Source of the DNA: Rhodococcus koreensis
Lineage (GTDB): Bacteria; Actinomycetota; Actinomycetes; Mycobacteriales; Mycobacteriaceae
DNA: 64,000 nt
Direction of reading: 5' to 3'
Assembly (NCBI RefSeq): GCF_900105905.1
Contig: NZ_FNSV01000005.1
Location: forward strand, 1,240,001 to 1,304,000
In this document: positions 17,797 through 29,365 of the stretch, piece by piece
Layout: every line of letters starts with the position of its first letter
Numbering within the stretch: the stretch's first letter is position 1
Made by a program: the position numbers and the translations under genes
The notes under the pieces: model-generated
Told to the model about the DNA's origin: nothing
The model's input: only the letters and a program-made list of their open reading frames with translations
Database searches by the model: none

Positions 17797-18099
17797 ATGC
17801 GACTGCATGGCAGGCAATGGTGGAAACTTCTCGGACTCGCCGGTGTGGTGGGTGTCGCCGCGACCGGGGTCGTCGCGGTCCGCGCGGATCGGCACCGCAA
17901 GGCGTACACGCCCGACGAGGTGCGGGCCCGTCTGCACGAGCGCTACACCCGCGCGTACGCCGCGCACGACGGGCAGCAGGAGATCGCGCTGGCGTCGCCG
18001 ACGTGGCGGGACCGGGTCACCGGCGCCCTGCACCGCATCCGCAGGCGGGGCGCCGGCCAAGATCAGCCCAGCGCCCGGCGGAACCCGTCCGCGAGCTGA
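17797..18099 (+). CDS. Small single-pass membrane protein
   Basis: A 100-residue protein with one membrane segment near the N terminus (LLGLAGVVGVAATGVVAV) and a basic cytoplasmic-type remainder with an Arg-rich end. No known domain is recognised. The ATG at 17797 is supported by the promoter hexamer 6 nt upstream. Its last 37 bp overlap the 3' end of the convergent aminotransferase gene, so part of the C terminus is read from DNA coding for another protein on the other strand; the true length should be judged with that in mind. Confidence 0.6.
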   Translation: MRLHGRQWWKLLGLAGVVGVAATGVVAVRADRHRKAYTPDEVRARLHERYTRAYAAHDGQQEIALASPTWRDRVTGALHRIRRRGAGQDQPSARRNPSAS

Positions 18100-19289
18100 G
18101 CGACCTGATCGTCCGTCATCACGAACGACGGCGAGATCTGCATGGCGCCCTGACCGGCGGCGCGGCCCGAGATGCCGAACTCACGCAACGTGTTCACGAA
18201 CGGGAGTGCCTCCGCAGGATCGGCCAACTGCACGGCCGCGACCGCACCGAGACCGCTGCGCACTTCTTCGACCCGCGGGTGGTCGGCGAGGGGCGCGAGG
18301 TGCTCGTGCAACGAGGACTCGAGCCGCTTCGACTCCGCCAGCAGGTTTTCGCGCTCGATGATGTCGAGGTTGGCGAGTGCGGCCGCGGCGGCACCCGCGT
18401 GCCCACCGTAGGTGTAGCCGTGCCGCCACCACACCCCGCCGGCGAAGAACGGCTCGGCCACCCGCGGGGCGATGAACACCGCACCCATCGGGACGTACCC
18501 GGACGTGAGACCCTTCGCCGTCGTCATCATGTCGGGCTGCAGATCGAATCGCGTCGACGCGAACCACTCGCCGCCGATTCGGCCGAATCCCGTCACCACT
18601 TCGTCGACCACGAACAGGATGTCGTGCTCGCGGCAGATGTCGCGGACCTCCGCGAGGTACCCCTCCGGCGGCAGGTACACGCCGCCCGCGCCGATGACGG
18701 GTTCGCAGAAGAACGCGGCGATCGTGTCGGCACCCACCTTCTCGATCAGCTCGAGCAGGCTCTTGGCGTCGTTCCAGGCGACTGTCGCGGCGTCGGCCAT
18801 CAGCTCGCCGTAGCCCTCGCGGTTGACGGGAATACCCGCCAGCGCAGTGCCCGCGACGTGCATCCCGTGGTAGGCCTTCTGACGGCCGACCACGATCGTC
18901 TTGGCCGGCTTGCCCATTTCGTGCCAGTAGCGGCGGGCGAGTTTGGCCGCCGTGTCCACCGAATCCGAGCCACCCGAGGTGAGGAAGATCTTGCTGCCCG
19001 GCACCGGCGCGATGGTGGCGAGCCGATCGGCCAGGGTCGCGGTGGTCTCGGGAACGAAGTCACCGAAGTTCGAGAAGTGCGCCATCGTCCGCAACTGCTC
19101 CGCGACGGCGTCCGCGATCTCCGCACGCCCGTGCCCGACGTTGGTGAACCACAGACCCGCAGTCGCATCGAGGTAGCGGTTGCCACGGTTGTCCCAGATG
19201 TACGCGCCCTCGCCGCGAGACACCACGAAGGCGCCCTTCTGTTCCACCGCGCCCATATCCGCGAATCCGTGCCACAGTGCCGACGCCAT
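18063..19289 (-). CDS. Class III omega-amino acid aminotransferase
   Basis: A 408-residue pyridoxal-phosphate enzyme of the class III aminotransferase family. It has the cofactor-binding FLTSGGSDSVDTA, the Asp in FVVDEVVTGFGRIG, and the Schiff-base Lys in MMTTAKGLTSGYVPMGAV. The likely reaction is transfer of a terminal amino group (omega-amino acid, polyamine or beta-alanine) to pyruvate. It is followed by an MFS gene upstream on the same strand, 68 nt away, suggesting uptake plus catabolism of the same amine or acid. The ATG at 19289 has GAAGGG 6 nt upstream; ATG 19295 and GTG 19313 are alternatives. Confidence 0.88.
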   Translation of the reverse strand: MASALWHGFADMGAVEQKGAFVVSRGEGAYIWDNRGNRYLDATAGLWFTNVGHGRAEIADAVAEQLRTMAHFSNFGDFVPETTATLADRLATIAPVPGSKIFLTSGGSDSVDTAAKLARRYWHEMGKPAKTIVVGRQKAYHGMHVAGTALAGIPVNREGYGELMADAATVAWNDAKSLLELIEKVGADTIAAFFCEPVIGAGGVYLPPEGYLAEVRDICREHDILFVVDEVVTGFGRIGGEWFASTRFDLQPDMMTTAKGLTSGYVPMGAVFIAPRVAEPFFAGGVWWRHGYTYGGHAGAAAAALANLDIIERENLLAESKRLESSLHEHLAPLADHPRVEEVRSGLGAVAAVQLADPAEALPFVNTLREFGISGRAAGQGAMQISPSFVMTDDQVAQLADGFRRALG

Positions 19290-19357
19290 GCTCATCCCTT
19301 CGTGAAACCCCACCCCAGGCGACTATGCCACGGCGCCCCGGCTCGGATCCGGCCGCG

Positions 19358-20722
19358 TCACTTCTGCACGAGTGCGGTGGGGTGCGCTTCCGTGTCGACA
19401 CCCGGTATCCCACGACCGCGGATGGACGCGCCGGCCGTCTCGGCCACGAAGTACAGCGCGACGAGACCGATCCCGCACGCGGCCATCATGTAGAACGCCG
19501 GCATCAGCGAGTTGCCCGTCCATTCGATGAGCAGTTCGTTGACCGCCGGGGCAGTGCCACCGAACAACGACGTCGACACGTTGTACGCGATGGCGAAACC
19601 CGCAAACCGCACGTGTGTCGGGAACATCGCCGGGAAGGTCGCCGAGATCGTGGACAGCTGCAGCACGTACAGCAACCCGAGAACCGCGAACGCCAGGATC
19701 GCCCATCCGAAACCCTGACGCATCAGCAGATACATCGGGACGGCGAACACGATCAATCCCACGAGTGAGCCGTACCATAACGGTTTTCGGCCCACCCGGT
19801 CCGACAACCCGCCCGCGAACGGAATGACGGCCATCATCACGAGTTGCCCCACGATGAACAACGTCAGCGATGCGGTGGACGACAGGCCGATCTGCGTTTC
19901 CAGATAGGTCGGCATGTAGCTCAGCAGGGTGTAGTTGGTGACGTTCAACGCGATGACGAGTCCGCCGAGCAGCAGCAACGGCTTCCAGTACTCGGTGATC
20001 AGGTCCTTGAACTCGTGGGTCGTCCCCGACTCCACCGCGCCTTCCGCGTCCAGTTCCCGGAAGACGGGTGTCTCCTCGAGCTTGGTCCGCAGGTAGAGGC
20101 CGATCAGGCCCATCGGCCCGGCGATCAGGAACGGGATACGCCAGCCCCAGGTGGACATGAACGGATCGCTGGAGAACAACTCCACCGCCAGAACCACGAT
20201 CGCGCCGAGCGCGTACCCGCCGAGGGTGCCGAACTCGAGGAAACTTCCGCAGAAGCCGCGCTTGCGGTCCGGCGAGTACTCGGCCATGAACGTTGCCGCG
20301 CCGCCGTATTCGCCGCCGGTCGAGAAGCCCTGGATCATGCGCAGCAGCACCAGCAGCAGCGGCGCCCAGAAACCGATGACGTCGTAGCTCGGCACGAGGC
20401 CGACGCAGAACGTCGCACCCGCCATCAGGATGATCGTCAGAGCGAGGACCTGGCGACGGCCGAGCCGGTCACCCAGCGGACCCCACACGAGACCGCCGAG
20501 CGGTCGCACGACGAACGACACCGCGAACACGAGCAGCGCGTAGAGGGTGGCCGAACCGGTGTCGCCGGGGAAGAACGCGGCCGAGATGTACGACACCGTG
20601 AACGCGTACACACCGTAGTCGAACCATTCGGTGGCGTTTCCCATCGCCGACGCCGCGATCGCGCGTCGGAGAACACCTGGTGGGAGCGTTTCCTGCTCGG
20701 CTGACGCATCCGCAGATGCCAT
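19358..20722 (-). CDS. MFS transporter, metabolite:H+ symporter type
   Basis: A 454-residue, 12-TM major facilitator of the MHS group (proline/betaine, alpha-ketoglutarate, shikimate carriers). Seen are the N-terminal NATEWFDYGVY segment, the GPLGDRLGRRQ loop between TM2 and TM3, the family motif RMIQGFSTGGEYGGAATFM and the second-half GGLSDRVGRKP loop. It is a proton-driven uptake carrier for a carboxylate or zwitterion. The adjacent aminotransferase hints at an amino acid-like substrate. The ATG at 20722 has AGGAGG 8 nt upstream; the frame extends to 20761 but lacks a better start. Confidence 0.88.
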   Translation of the reverse strand: MASADASAEQETLPPGVLRRAIAASAMGNATEWFDYGVYAFTVSYISAAFFPGDTGSATLYALLVFAVSFVVRPLGGLVWGPLGDRLGRRQVLALTIILMAGATFCVGLVPSYDVIGFWAPLLLVLLRMIQGFSTGGEYGGAATFMAEYSPDRKRGFCGSFLEFGTLGGYALGAIVVLAVELFSSDPFMSTWGWRIPFLIAGPMGLIGLYLRTKLEETPVFRELDAEGAVESGTTHEFKDLITEYWKPLLLLGGLVIALNVTNYTLLSYMPTYLETQIGLSSTASLTLFIVGQLVMMAVIPFAGGLSDRVGRKPLWYGSLVGLIVFAVPMYLLMRQGFGWAILAFAVLGLLYVLQLSTISATFPAMFPTHVRFAGFAIAYNVSTSLFGGTAPAVNELLIEWTGNSLMPAFYMMAACGIGLVALYFVAETAGASIRGRGIPGVDTEAHPTALVQK

Positions 20723-20865
20723 AGATCCCGCCTCCTGAGGCCGGTGTTCGCGTGCCCTCATTGTGTCCCGAGTGACACGTGTTGTCGTCGCTTTGCTGTT
20801 TACACGGACACCGAGTACCCGCCCGGGACGGTGTTCAGTCGCCGATGCGCGGGTAACCGCAACCC

Positions 20866-21249
20866 ATGACCAGCCGAATCATCGCCATTACCGTCGACTG
20901 CCGGGACTCGGAATCACTGGCACGATTCTGGTGCGAGGCCCTGGGCTACCCGTCGACCCGCCGGTGGATGGACGCATACGGCCGCGAGTACGTCGAAGCG
21001 AGCGCACCGGGGTCGACGTCACTGCTCTTCCAGCCCGTCGACGACCGGAAGTCCGGGAAGAACCGCCTGCACCTCGACATCGCACCGTCGTCCGGATCCC
21101 GCGACGACGAGGTGCGGCGGCTGCTCTCCCTCGGCGCCCACCGCCTGAGCGACGACCCGAACGTTCCCTGGGTGGTCCTCGCCGACCCGGAGGGCAACGA
21201 ATTCTGCGTGTTACCGGAACGTGGGGCCGACGACGGGACGACCGCGTAG
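20866..21249 (+). CDS. VOC-family (glyoxalase-like) protein
   Basis: A 127-residue protein of one vicinal-oxygen-chelate unit with two beta-alpha-beta-beta-beta halves. The first starts ITVDCRDSESLARFWCEALGY; the second has RLHLDIAP and ends in VVLADPEGNEFCVLPE. The His in HLDI and Glu in NEF are plausible metal ligands. The substrate is unknown; many such proteins bind antibiotics or are dioxygenase-like. The last 39 bp overlap the convergent alpha/beta hydrolase gene. Confidence 0.82.
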   Translation: MTSRIIAITVDCRDSESLARFWCEALGYPSTRRWMDAYGREYVEASAPGSTSLLFQPVDDRKSGKNRLHLDIAPSSGSRDDEVRRLLSLGAHRLSDDPNVPWVVLADPEGNEFCVLPERGADDGTTA

Positions 21250-22290
21250 CCCCCGCCACCAGGCGGCAGGCCCGCCGTGGGCGAGCCAGTGCCGCACGTG
21301 GTCCACGTAGTCCGTGGCCACCCGCACCCACTCGCTCCAGGCACTCGGTGTGGGCAGGGTTTCGACGGAACGGATCAGGAGACGATCGATCGCGTCCGTG
21401 ACCAGCTGCGCCCGCTCCAGCTGCACCATGTGTCCCGCACCGGGCACCTTCACCAGTTCCGCGTCCGGCAGATGCCCGGCGATGGCCTTCGAATACCGGA
21501 ACGGGGTCAGCAGGTCGCGGTCGCCGCACACGACGAGCGTCTCGATCGGTGCCAGCAACGGCACCGCCGCCGTCTCGTCGTGGTTCTTGAACGACGGCAG
21601 GAAGTCGACGAGCGTCTTGAGCGAGGTGTCGTTGATCATCTGCTCGGAGTGCCACATGATCGCCGGGCTGATGCTGCGGTCACCGAACGACGCCGACCTC
21701 AGGATCGGCGCCAGCACCCGCTTGCTCGCGCCGCGACCGCTCTGGACCACCCGGGGCAGGTGACGGGCCGCGGTGCTGAAACCGGCGACGACGGGCGTGT
21801 TGAGGGTGCGCGCGAGCCCCACGTCACCCAGCTTCTCCGCCGCGGTGGCGATCAGCCCCACCCCGACGATGCGAGATCCGATCAGATCGGGATTCCGGCC
21901 GACGTACGAGAGGACGGCCATGCCGCCCATCGAGTGGCCGACCAGCACGATCGGCCCCTCCGGCACCAGCGCCCGGATCACGGCGTCGACGTCCTGCGCG
22001 AGATGCGGGATCGTGCACGTGTCCCGCCGCGGCACCCCGGAGTTGCCGTGGCCGCGCAGATCGAAGAACACCATGCGGATCGTCGAGCCCCACGTCTCCT
22101 CGAGCTGAACCCGCTGGAAGTGCCAGCCGGTCATCCGGTTGCAGAACCCATGGACGAACACCACGGTCAGCGGGGCGAACGCTGGACCCACCTCGCGCAC
22201 CGCGAGGGGGACCCCGTCGTCGGCGGCGACGACACTGCCGCGGTCGCGGGTGAGCAGGTCGAAGGTCTCCCCTGCGAACTCGTCGAACAT
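21211..22290 (-). CDS. Alpha/beta-fold hydrolase
   Basis: A 359-residue hydrolase. The oxyanion motif is VFVHGFCNR, a conserved FFDLRGHGNS follows, the nucleophile elbow is GHSMGGM, the acid is in CGDRDLLTP and the His in GAGHMVQLE. It resembles lipase/haloperoxidase-type hydrolases; the natural substrate is unknown. The ATG at 22290 (MFDEFAGETF) is preceded by GGGAG, though the spacing is short, so the start is uncertain by some residues. The C-terminal 13 codons overlap the VOC gene on the other strand. Confidence 0.82.
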   Translation of the reverse strand: MFDEFAGETFDLLTRDRGSVVAADDGVPLAVREVGPAFAPLTVVFVHGFCNRMTGWHFQRVQLEETWGSTIRMVFFDLRGHGNSGVPRRDTCTIPHLAQDVDAVIRALVPEGPIVLVGHSMGGMAVLSYVGRNPDLIGSRIVGVGLIATAAEKLGDVGLARTLNTPVVAGFSTAARHLPRVVQSGRGASKRVLAPILRSASFGDRSISPAIMWHSEQMINDTSLKTLVDFLPSFKNHDETAAVPLLAPIETLVVCGDRDLLTPFRYSKAIAGHLPDAELVKVPGAGHMVQLERAQLVTDAIDRLLIRSVETLPTPSAWSEWVRVATDYVDHVRHWLAHGGPAAWWRGLRGRPVVGPTFR

Positions 22291-22387
22291 AGTCTCCCAG
22301 CCGTTGCCGAAGTCACGGATGATCGCGTGGACGCCTGTCGTGTGGAGGATAGCGCGGCCCGCGAATCGGCTGCGCGAGGCTTCGCCG

Positions 22388-23032
22388 CTACCGGTCCTCG
22401 CCGTACCGGCGGCGCGCACCGAGACGGCCCACCGCGTTCACGGCGAGCGCCATCAACGCCATGGCCAGCAGCAACACGACCGCGGTGACGGCCAGCTGGA
22501 CGTACCCCTGGTTCCGGGGGTCCAGGAACGGATACGGGTACCAGTCGACGATCGGGCCGCGGATCAGGGAGTACGCGCCGTACACGGCCGGGAAGATCAG
22601 CCAGCCGAGGCTCTGGGCGTCGGAGATCCGCACCCGGGACGGGGCGAGCACCCAGTCGAGCAGCAGGACGAGCGGCAGCAGCCGGTGCAGGGCCGTGTTG
22701 ATCCAGCCGTCCTGCAGCATGACGTCGATGTTCGCCAGCAGCACCGCATACACGATTCCGGTGATGACCATGTACAGCGTCGTCGCACCGCGGAACAGCT
22801 GCCAGCGCCGCGACTGCGGATCCCGGATCGCGCCGATCAGCAGGACGACGACAGCGAGGATGTTGCTCTCGATGGTGAAATAGCTGAGGTAGTCGGCCGT
22901 CGAGAAGTCGTCGCTGCCGACGTTGCGGAGCGGAATCCACAGCAACGCGACCAGCCCGTAGGCGGCGAACCCCGCCCGCAGAACCCGAACGATCCCCTGA
23001 CCTCGCAGCTCCGTGACGACGGCGGCGTCCAT
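22388..23032 (-). CDS. Pr6Pr-family membrane protein
   Basis: A 214-residue integral membrane protein with about six hydrophobic segments. It carries typical family features: YFTIESNILAVVVLL, a conserved GIVYAVLLANID, LVLLLDWVLAP and WYPYPFLDPRNQGY. The family has no proven function. The ATG at 23032 is the first start after the divergent hrpA promoter region; the larger frame would extend through it. The stop lies 97 nt from the start of the hydrolase gene downstream. Confidence 0.75.
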   Translation of the reverse strand: MDAAVVTELRGQGIVRVLRAGFAAYGLVALLWIPLRNVGSDDFSTADYLSYFTIESNILAVVVLLIGAIRDPQSRRWQLFRGATTLYMVITGIVYAVLLANIDVMLQDGWINTALHRLLPLVLLLDWVLAPSRVRISDAQSLGWLIFPAVYGAYSLIRGPIVDWYPYPFLDPRNQGYVQLAVTAVVLLLAMALMALAVNAVGRLGARRRYGEDR

Positions 23033-23086
23033 CCGCCGATATTCGCACACGGGCGGGCGCGGCACAGGGCGATCCACCGGGTTGGC

Positions 23087-23092
23087 TAGGCT
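23087..23092 (+). promoter_or_regulatory. -10 hexamer (TAGGCT) of hrpA
   Basis: TAGGCT lies 10 nt before the ATG at 23103, so the mRNA would have a leader of only a few bases. No ribosome-binding site is seen. Confidence 0.4.
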
Positions 23093-23102
23093 GGGGTCCA
23101 GC

Positions 23103-26990
<3,888 letters not shown>

Positions 26991-27028
26991 CGCGCAGGGC
27001 AATGCAAGAAATGCGCGGACGCGCAGGC

Positions 27029-27493
27029 TCAGGCGTCGTCGCGGGATTCGCGGTGTTCGCGTAGCTCTTTGATTTCGCGCGCGAAGTCCTCTGCTGAGCT
27101 GAACGACCGGTACACGGACGCGAACCGCAGGTACGCAACCTCGTCGAGGTCACGAAGGGGACCGAGGATGGCGAGGCCCACCTCGTTGCTCGGGATCTCC
27201 GCGGAACCCGATGCGCGGACCGCGTCCTCGACCTGCTGGGCAAGGAGATTCAGTGCGTCGTTGTCGACCTGCCGGCCCTGGCAGGCACGGCGGACACCCC
27301 GCACCACCTTCTCCCTGCTGAACGGTTCGGTGACCCCACTGCGCTTGACCACCGACAGGACGGCGGTCTCGACGGTGGTGAACCGTCGACCACACTCCGG
27401 GCACGAACGGCGGCGGCGGATGGCCTGTCCCTCGTCGGCTTCGCGCGAATCGACCACACGTGAATCGGGGTGCCGGCAGAACGGGCAGTGCAT
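27029..27493 (-). CDS. nrdR: Transcriptional repressor NrdR
   Basis: A 154-residue repressor of ribonucleotide reductase genes. An N-terminal zinc ribbon uses Cys3, Cys6, Cys31 and Cys34 (CPFC, CPEC), and an ATP-cone domain follows from about residue 49 (V-V-K-R-S-G onward). It senses dATP/ATP and binds NrdR boxes at nrd promoters. The ATG at 27493 has GAAGGA upstream; the longer frame is out of family. Its place next to chiZ-lexA matches mycobacteria (Rv2718c). Confidence 0.96.
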
Positions 27494-27673
27494 GGCGATT
27501 CCTTCGTCGTAGCCGTCGTGGCCGCAACTGTTCGCCTCCCCCGATGGCGAACCGACGAAAACGGATTCACGCAGCGGATGCACGATCTCGACGCGACCAC
27601 ACGCGGTGGTGGGACTGACAGCCTCCGAGACTACTCGGCCGCCCGGCGGGACAGTCATGCAGAGCCACCCCCG

Positions 27674-28171
27674 TCACCGGGTCGCGGAGGACGGGACGAT
27701 CAGACTCTGGCCCGGATGCAACGCCGAATTGGACATGGCATTGAGCTCCATGATCCGCTCGACCACCTGTGCTGCCGGCATTTCCGGCGCGATCCGCGCA
27801 GCGACCGCGGCCAGGCTCTCGCCCTGCTGCACCTGCACGACCTCCGTGGCCGCCGAATTGCTCACACTGCCGCCGGTGGCCAGCTGCGCCACCCCGGCGA
27901 GCCCGCACAACACACCGGCGGTGATCACGACACCAGCGAGCACCGTCCGCCAGCCGACGTCGTTCGCCCCGCGTTCGTGGTCGGCGCGGGAGACGCCGAT
28001 GTGGGTGGGCCGGTACGCGACGGCGCCGGACGACGGACGTCGCAACTCCCCGTCGGTGCGCCGGCGACGCGGTTCGGTGCGGTACGACCGTGCGGCGCCG
28101 GAACGGACGACACCCCGCTCGAGTGCCTGCCGGTTCAGCACTGCCTGCCGATGGAGAACTGCGTTGCTCAT
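27674..28171 (-). CDS. chiZ: LysM-domain membrane protein, ChiZ-like SOS cell-division inhibitor
   Basis: A 165-residue protein: a basic, probably cytoplasmic N terminus (1-70), one membrane segment (about 75-97) and a LysM peptidoglycan-binding domain (112-160, starting VQVQQGESLAAVAARI). The M. tuberculosis homologue Rv2719c (ChiZ) is DNA-damage induced and affects division-septum peptidoglycan. As there, it is divergent from lexA and shares SOS boxes with it. The ATG at 28171 has GGAGG 5 nt upstream. A hydrolase domain is not recognisable in the sequence. Confidence 0.85.
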   Translation of the reverse strand: MSNAVLHRQAVLNRQALERGVVRSGAARSYRTEPRRRRTDGELRRPSSGAVAYRPTHIGVSRADHERGANDVGWRTVLAGVVITAGVLCGLAGVAQLATGGSVSNSAATEVVQVQQGESLAAVAARIAPEMPAAQVVERIMELNAMSNSALHPGQSLIVPSSATR

Positions 28172-28205
28172 CGGTACCTCCGCTGCTCGTATCCGTGTCG
28201 GACTA

Positions 28206-28277
28206 TTGATGCCGGGCTCTTGATGCCGGACTCTTGATGTCGAGAACTGCTGTCGAAAACTGAGGTCGAGAACCGTT
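28206..28277. repeat. Two adjacent short tandem arrays in the chiZ 5' region
   Basis: Three 14-bp units start with TTGATG (28206-28219, 28220-28233, 28234-28247; the first two differ at one base). They merge into three 13-bp units starting GTCGA (28239-28251, 28252-28264, 28265-28277). Both lie between the chiZ start and the nearer SOS box, so they would be in the chiZ leader or promoter. Confidence 0.75.
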
Positions 28278-28339
28278 GCCGTACCCGCTGCCGAACCGGT
28301 GGGTACCGGATCCGGACCGGTGTTCGATCACGCGTTCGA

Positions 28340-28355
28340 AAGAACACATGTTCGA
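28340..28355. promoter_or_regulatory. LexA (SOS) box, chiZ-proximal
   Basis: AAGAACACATGTTCGA matches the actinobacterial SOS consensus TCGAAC-N4-GTTCGA at 10 of 12 positions. It lies 168 nt before chiZ, in the shared chiZ-lexA region. Confidence 0.7.
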
Positions 28356-28402
28356 TTTCTACCACGACCCTCCGACAAAGTCTCTACTTCTCGCGACACA
28401 TG

Positions 28403-28418
28403 TCGAACAGATGTTTGA
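28403..28418. promoter_or_regulatory. LexA (SOS) box, lexA-proximal
   Basis: TCGAACAGATGTTTGA matches the consensus at 11 of 12 positions. It overlaps the lexA -35 element, so LexA binding would block its own promoter. Its centre is 63 bp (six helical turns) from the other box. Confidence 0.82.
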
Positions 28419-28443
28419 AACTCTGGGGAAAGCGGGATAGATT
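28415..28443 (+). promoter_or_regulatory. lexA promoter
   Basis: A -35 TTGAAA (28415-28420), a 17-bp spacer and a -10 TAGATT (28438-28443) form a good sigma-70 promoter. The -35 lies partly inside the SOS box. The transcript would have a leader of about 65 nt with a GGAGG ribosome-binding site. Confidence 0.75.
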
Positions 28444-28515
28444 CGTGTCACGCGGCACAGCAGTCACATGCGACCCATACCGAGAAGATCGACACACAGA
28501 CGGAGGCACCTCGCC

Positions 28516-29247
28516 ATGAAGGACGACAGCTCGACCGACGGTTCGACTCCACGTGTGAGCGGTGGCTCCGCCGCCGGGTTGACCGACCGGCAGCGCCGCG
28601 TCCTCGAGGTGATCCGCACGTCCGTCAACGAGCGCGGTTACCCGCCGAGCATCCGCGAGATCGGCGACGCCGTGGGGCTCACCTCCACGTCGTCCGTCGC
28701 CCATCAGCTGCGGACGCTGGAGCGGAAGGGTTTCCTCCGCCGGGATCCGAACCGTCCGCGCGCCGTCGACGTGCGCGGTCTCGACGAGGTCGCGGCGGGC
28801 GTCGCCGCGAACGCCGGGACCACTGTCGAGTTGGCAGCGGTCAAGTCCGGTACCGACGGCACACCCCTGCCGGAGCCCACGTTCGTCCCGGTCCTCGGCC
28901 GGATCGCCGCCGGTGGCCCGATTCTCGCCGAGGAAGCCGTCGAAGACGTCTTCCCGCTCCCCCGTGAACTCGTGGGCCAGGGTTCGCTGTTCCTGCTCAA
29001 GGTCGTCGGCGAATCGATGATCGACGCCGCGATCTGCGACGGCGACTGGGTGGTGGTCCGGCAGCAGAACGTGGCGGACAACGGGGACATCGTGGCAGCG
29101 ATGATCGACGGCGAAGCCACCGTCAAGACGTTCAAGCGCACCGACAACGAGGTGTGGCTGATGCCGCACAACCCGCTGTTCGATCCGATCCCCGGCAACG
29201 ATGCGGCCATTCTGGGCAAGGTCGTCACCGTCATGCGCAAGATCTAG
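28516..29247 (+). CDS. lexA: SOS repressor LexA
   Basis: A 243-residue repressor. An N-terminal winged HTH (about 22-85, with Y-P-P-S-I-R-E-I-G) is followed by a linker and an S24 peptidase domain. The self-cleavage site is Ala132-Gly133 (RIAAGGP), and the catalytic dyad is Ser167 (GESMID) and Lys204 (ATVKTFK). Activated RecA triggers cleavage and derepresses DNA-damage genes. The ATG at 28516 has GGAGG 9 nt upstream; an upstream ATG at 28468 lacks a ribosome-binding site. It is autoregulated through the overlapping SOS box. Confidence 0.97.
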   Translation: MKDDSSTDGSTPRVSGGSAAGLTDRQRRVLEVIRTSVNERGYPPSIREIGDAVGLTSTSSVAHQLRTLERKGFLRRDPNRPRAVDVRGLDEVAAGVAANAGTTVELAAVKSGTDGTPLPEPTFVPVLGRIAAGGPILAEEAVEDVFPLPRELVGQGSLFLLKVVGESMIDAAICDGDWVVVRQQNVADNGDIVAAMIDGEATVKTFKRTDNEVWLMPHNPLFDPIPGNDAAILGKVVTVMRKI

Positions 29248-29266
29248 TCACTGCCGGCGGCAGACA

Positions 29267-29306
29267 CGAGTGGGGCCCCACGGCGATCGCCGTGGAGCCC
29301 CACTCG
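29267..29306. terminator. Strong hairpin terminator after lexA
   Basis: A 40-nt near-perfect inverted repeat (left arm from CGAGTGGGGC, right arm ending GCCCCACTCG) begins 20 nt after the lexA stop; one internal mismatch interrupts it. There is no T tract. It separates lexA from the convergent acyl-CoA dehydrogenase gene and probably stops both. Confidence 0.8.
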
Positions 29307-29365
29307 CATCCACCCCGGTACGGCCGGAGGCCGGAGTTCGTTGCAGATACGCAGGTCGTGCCTCG

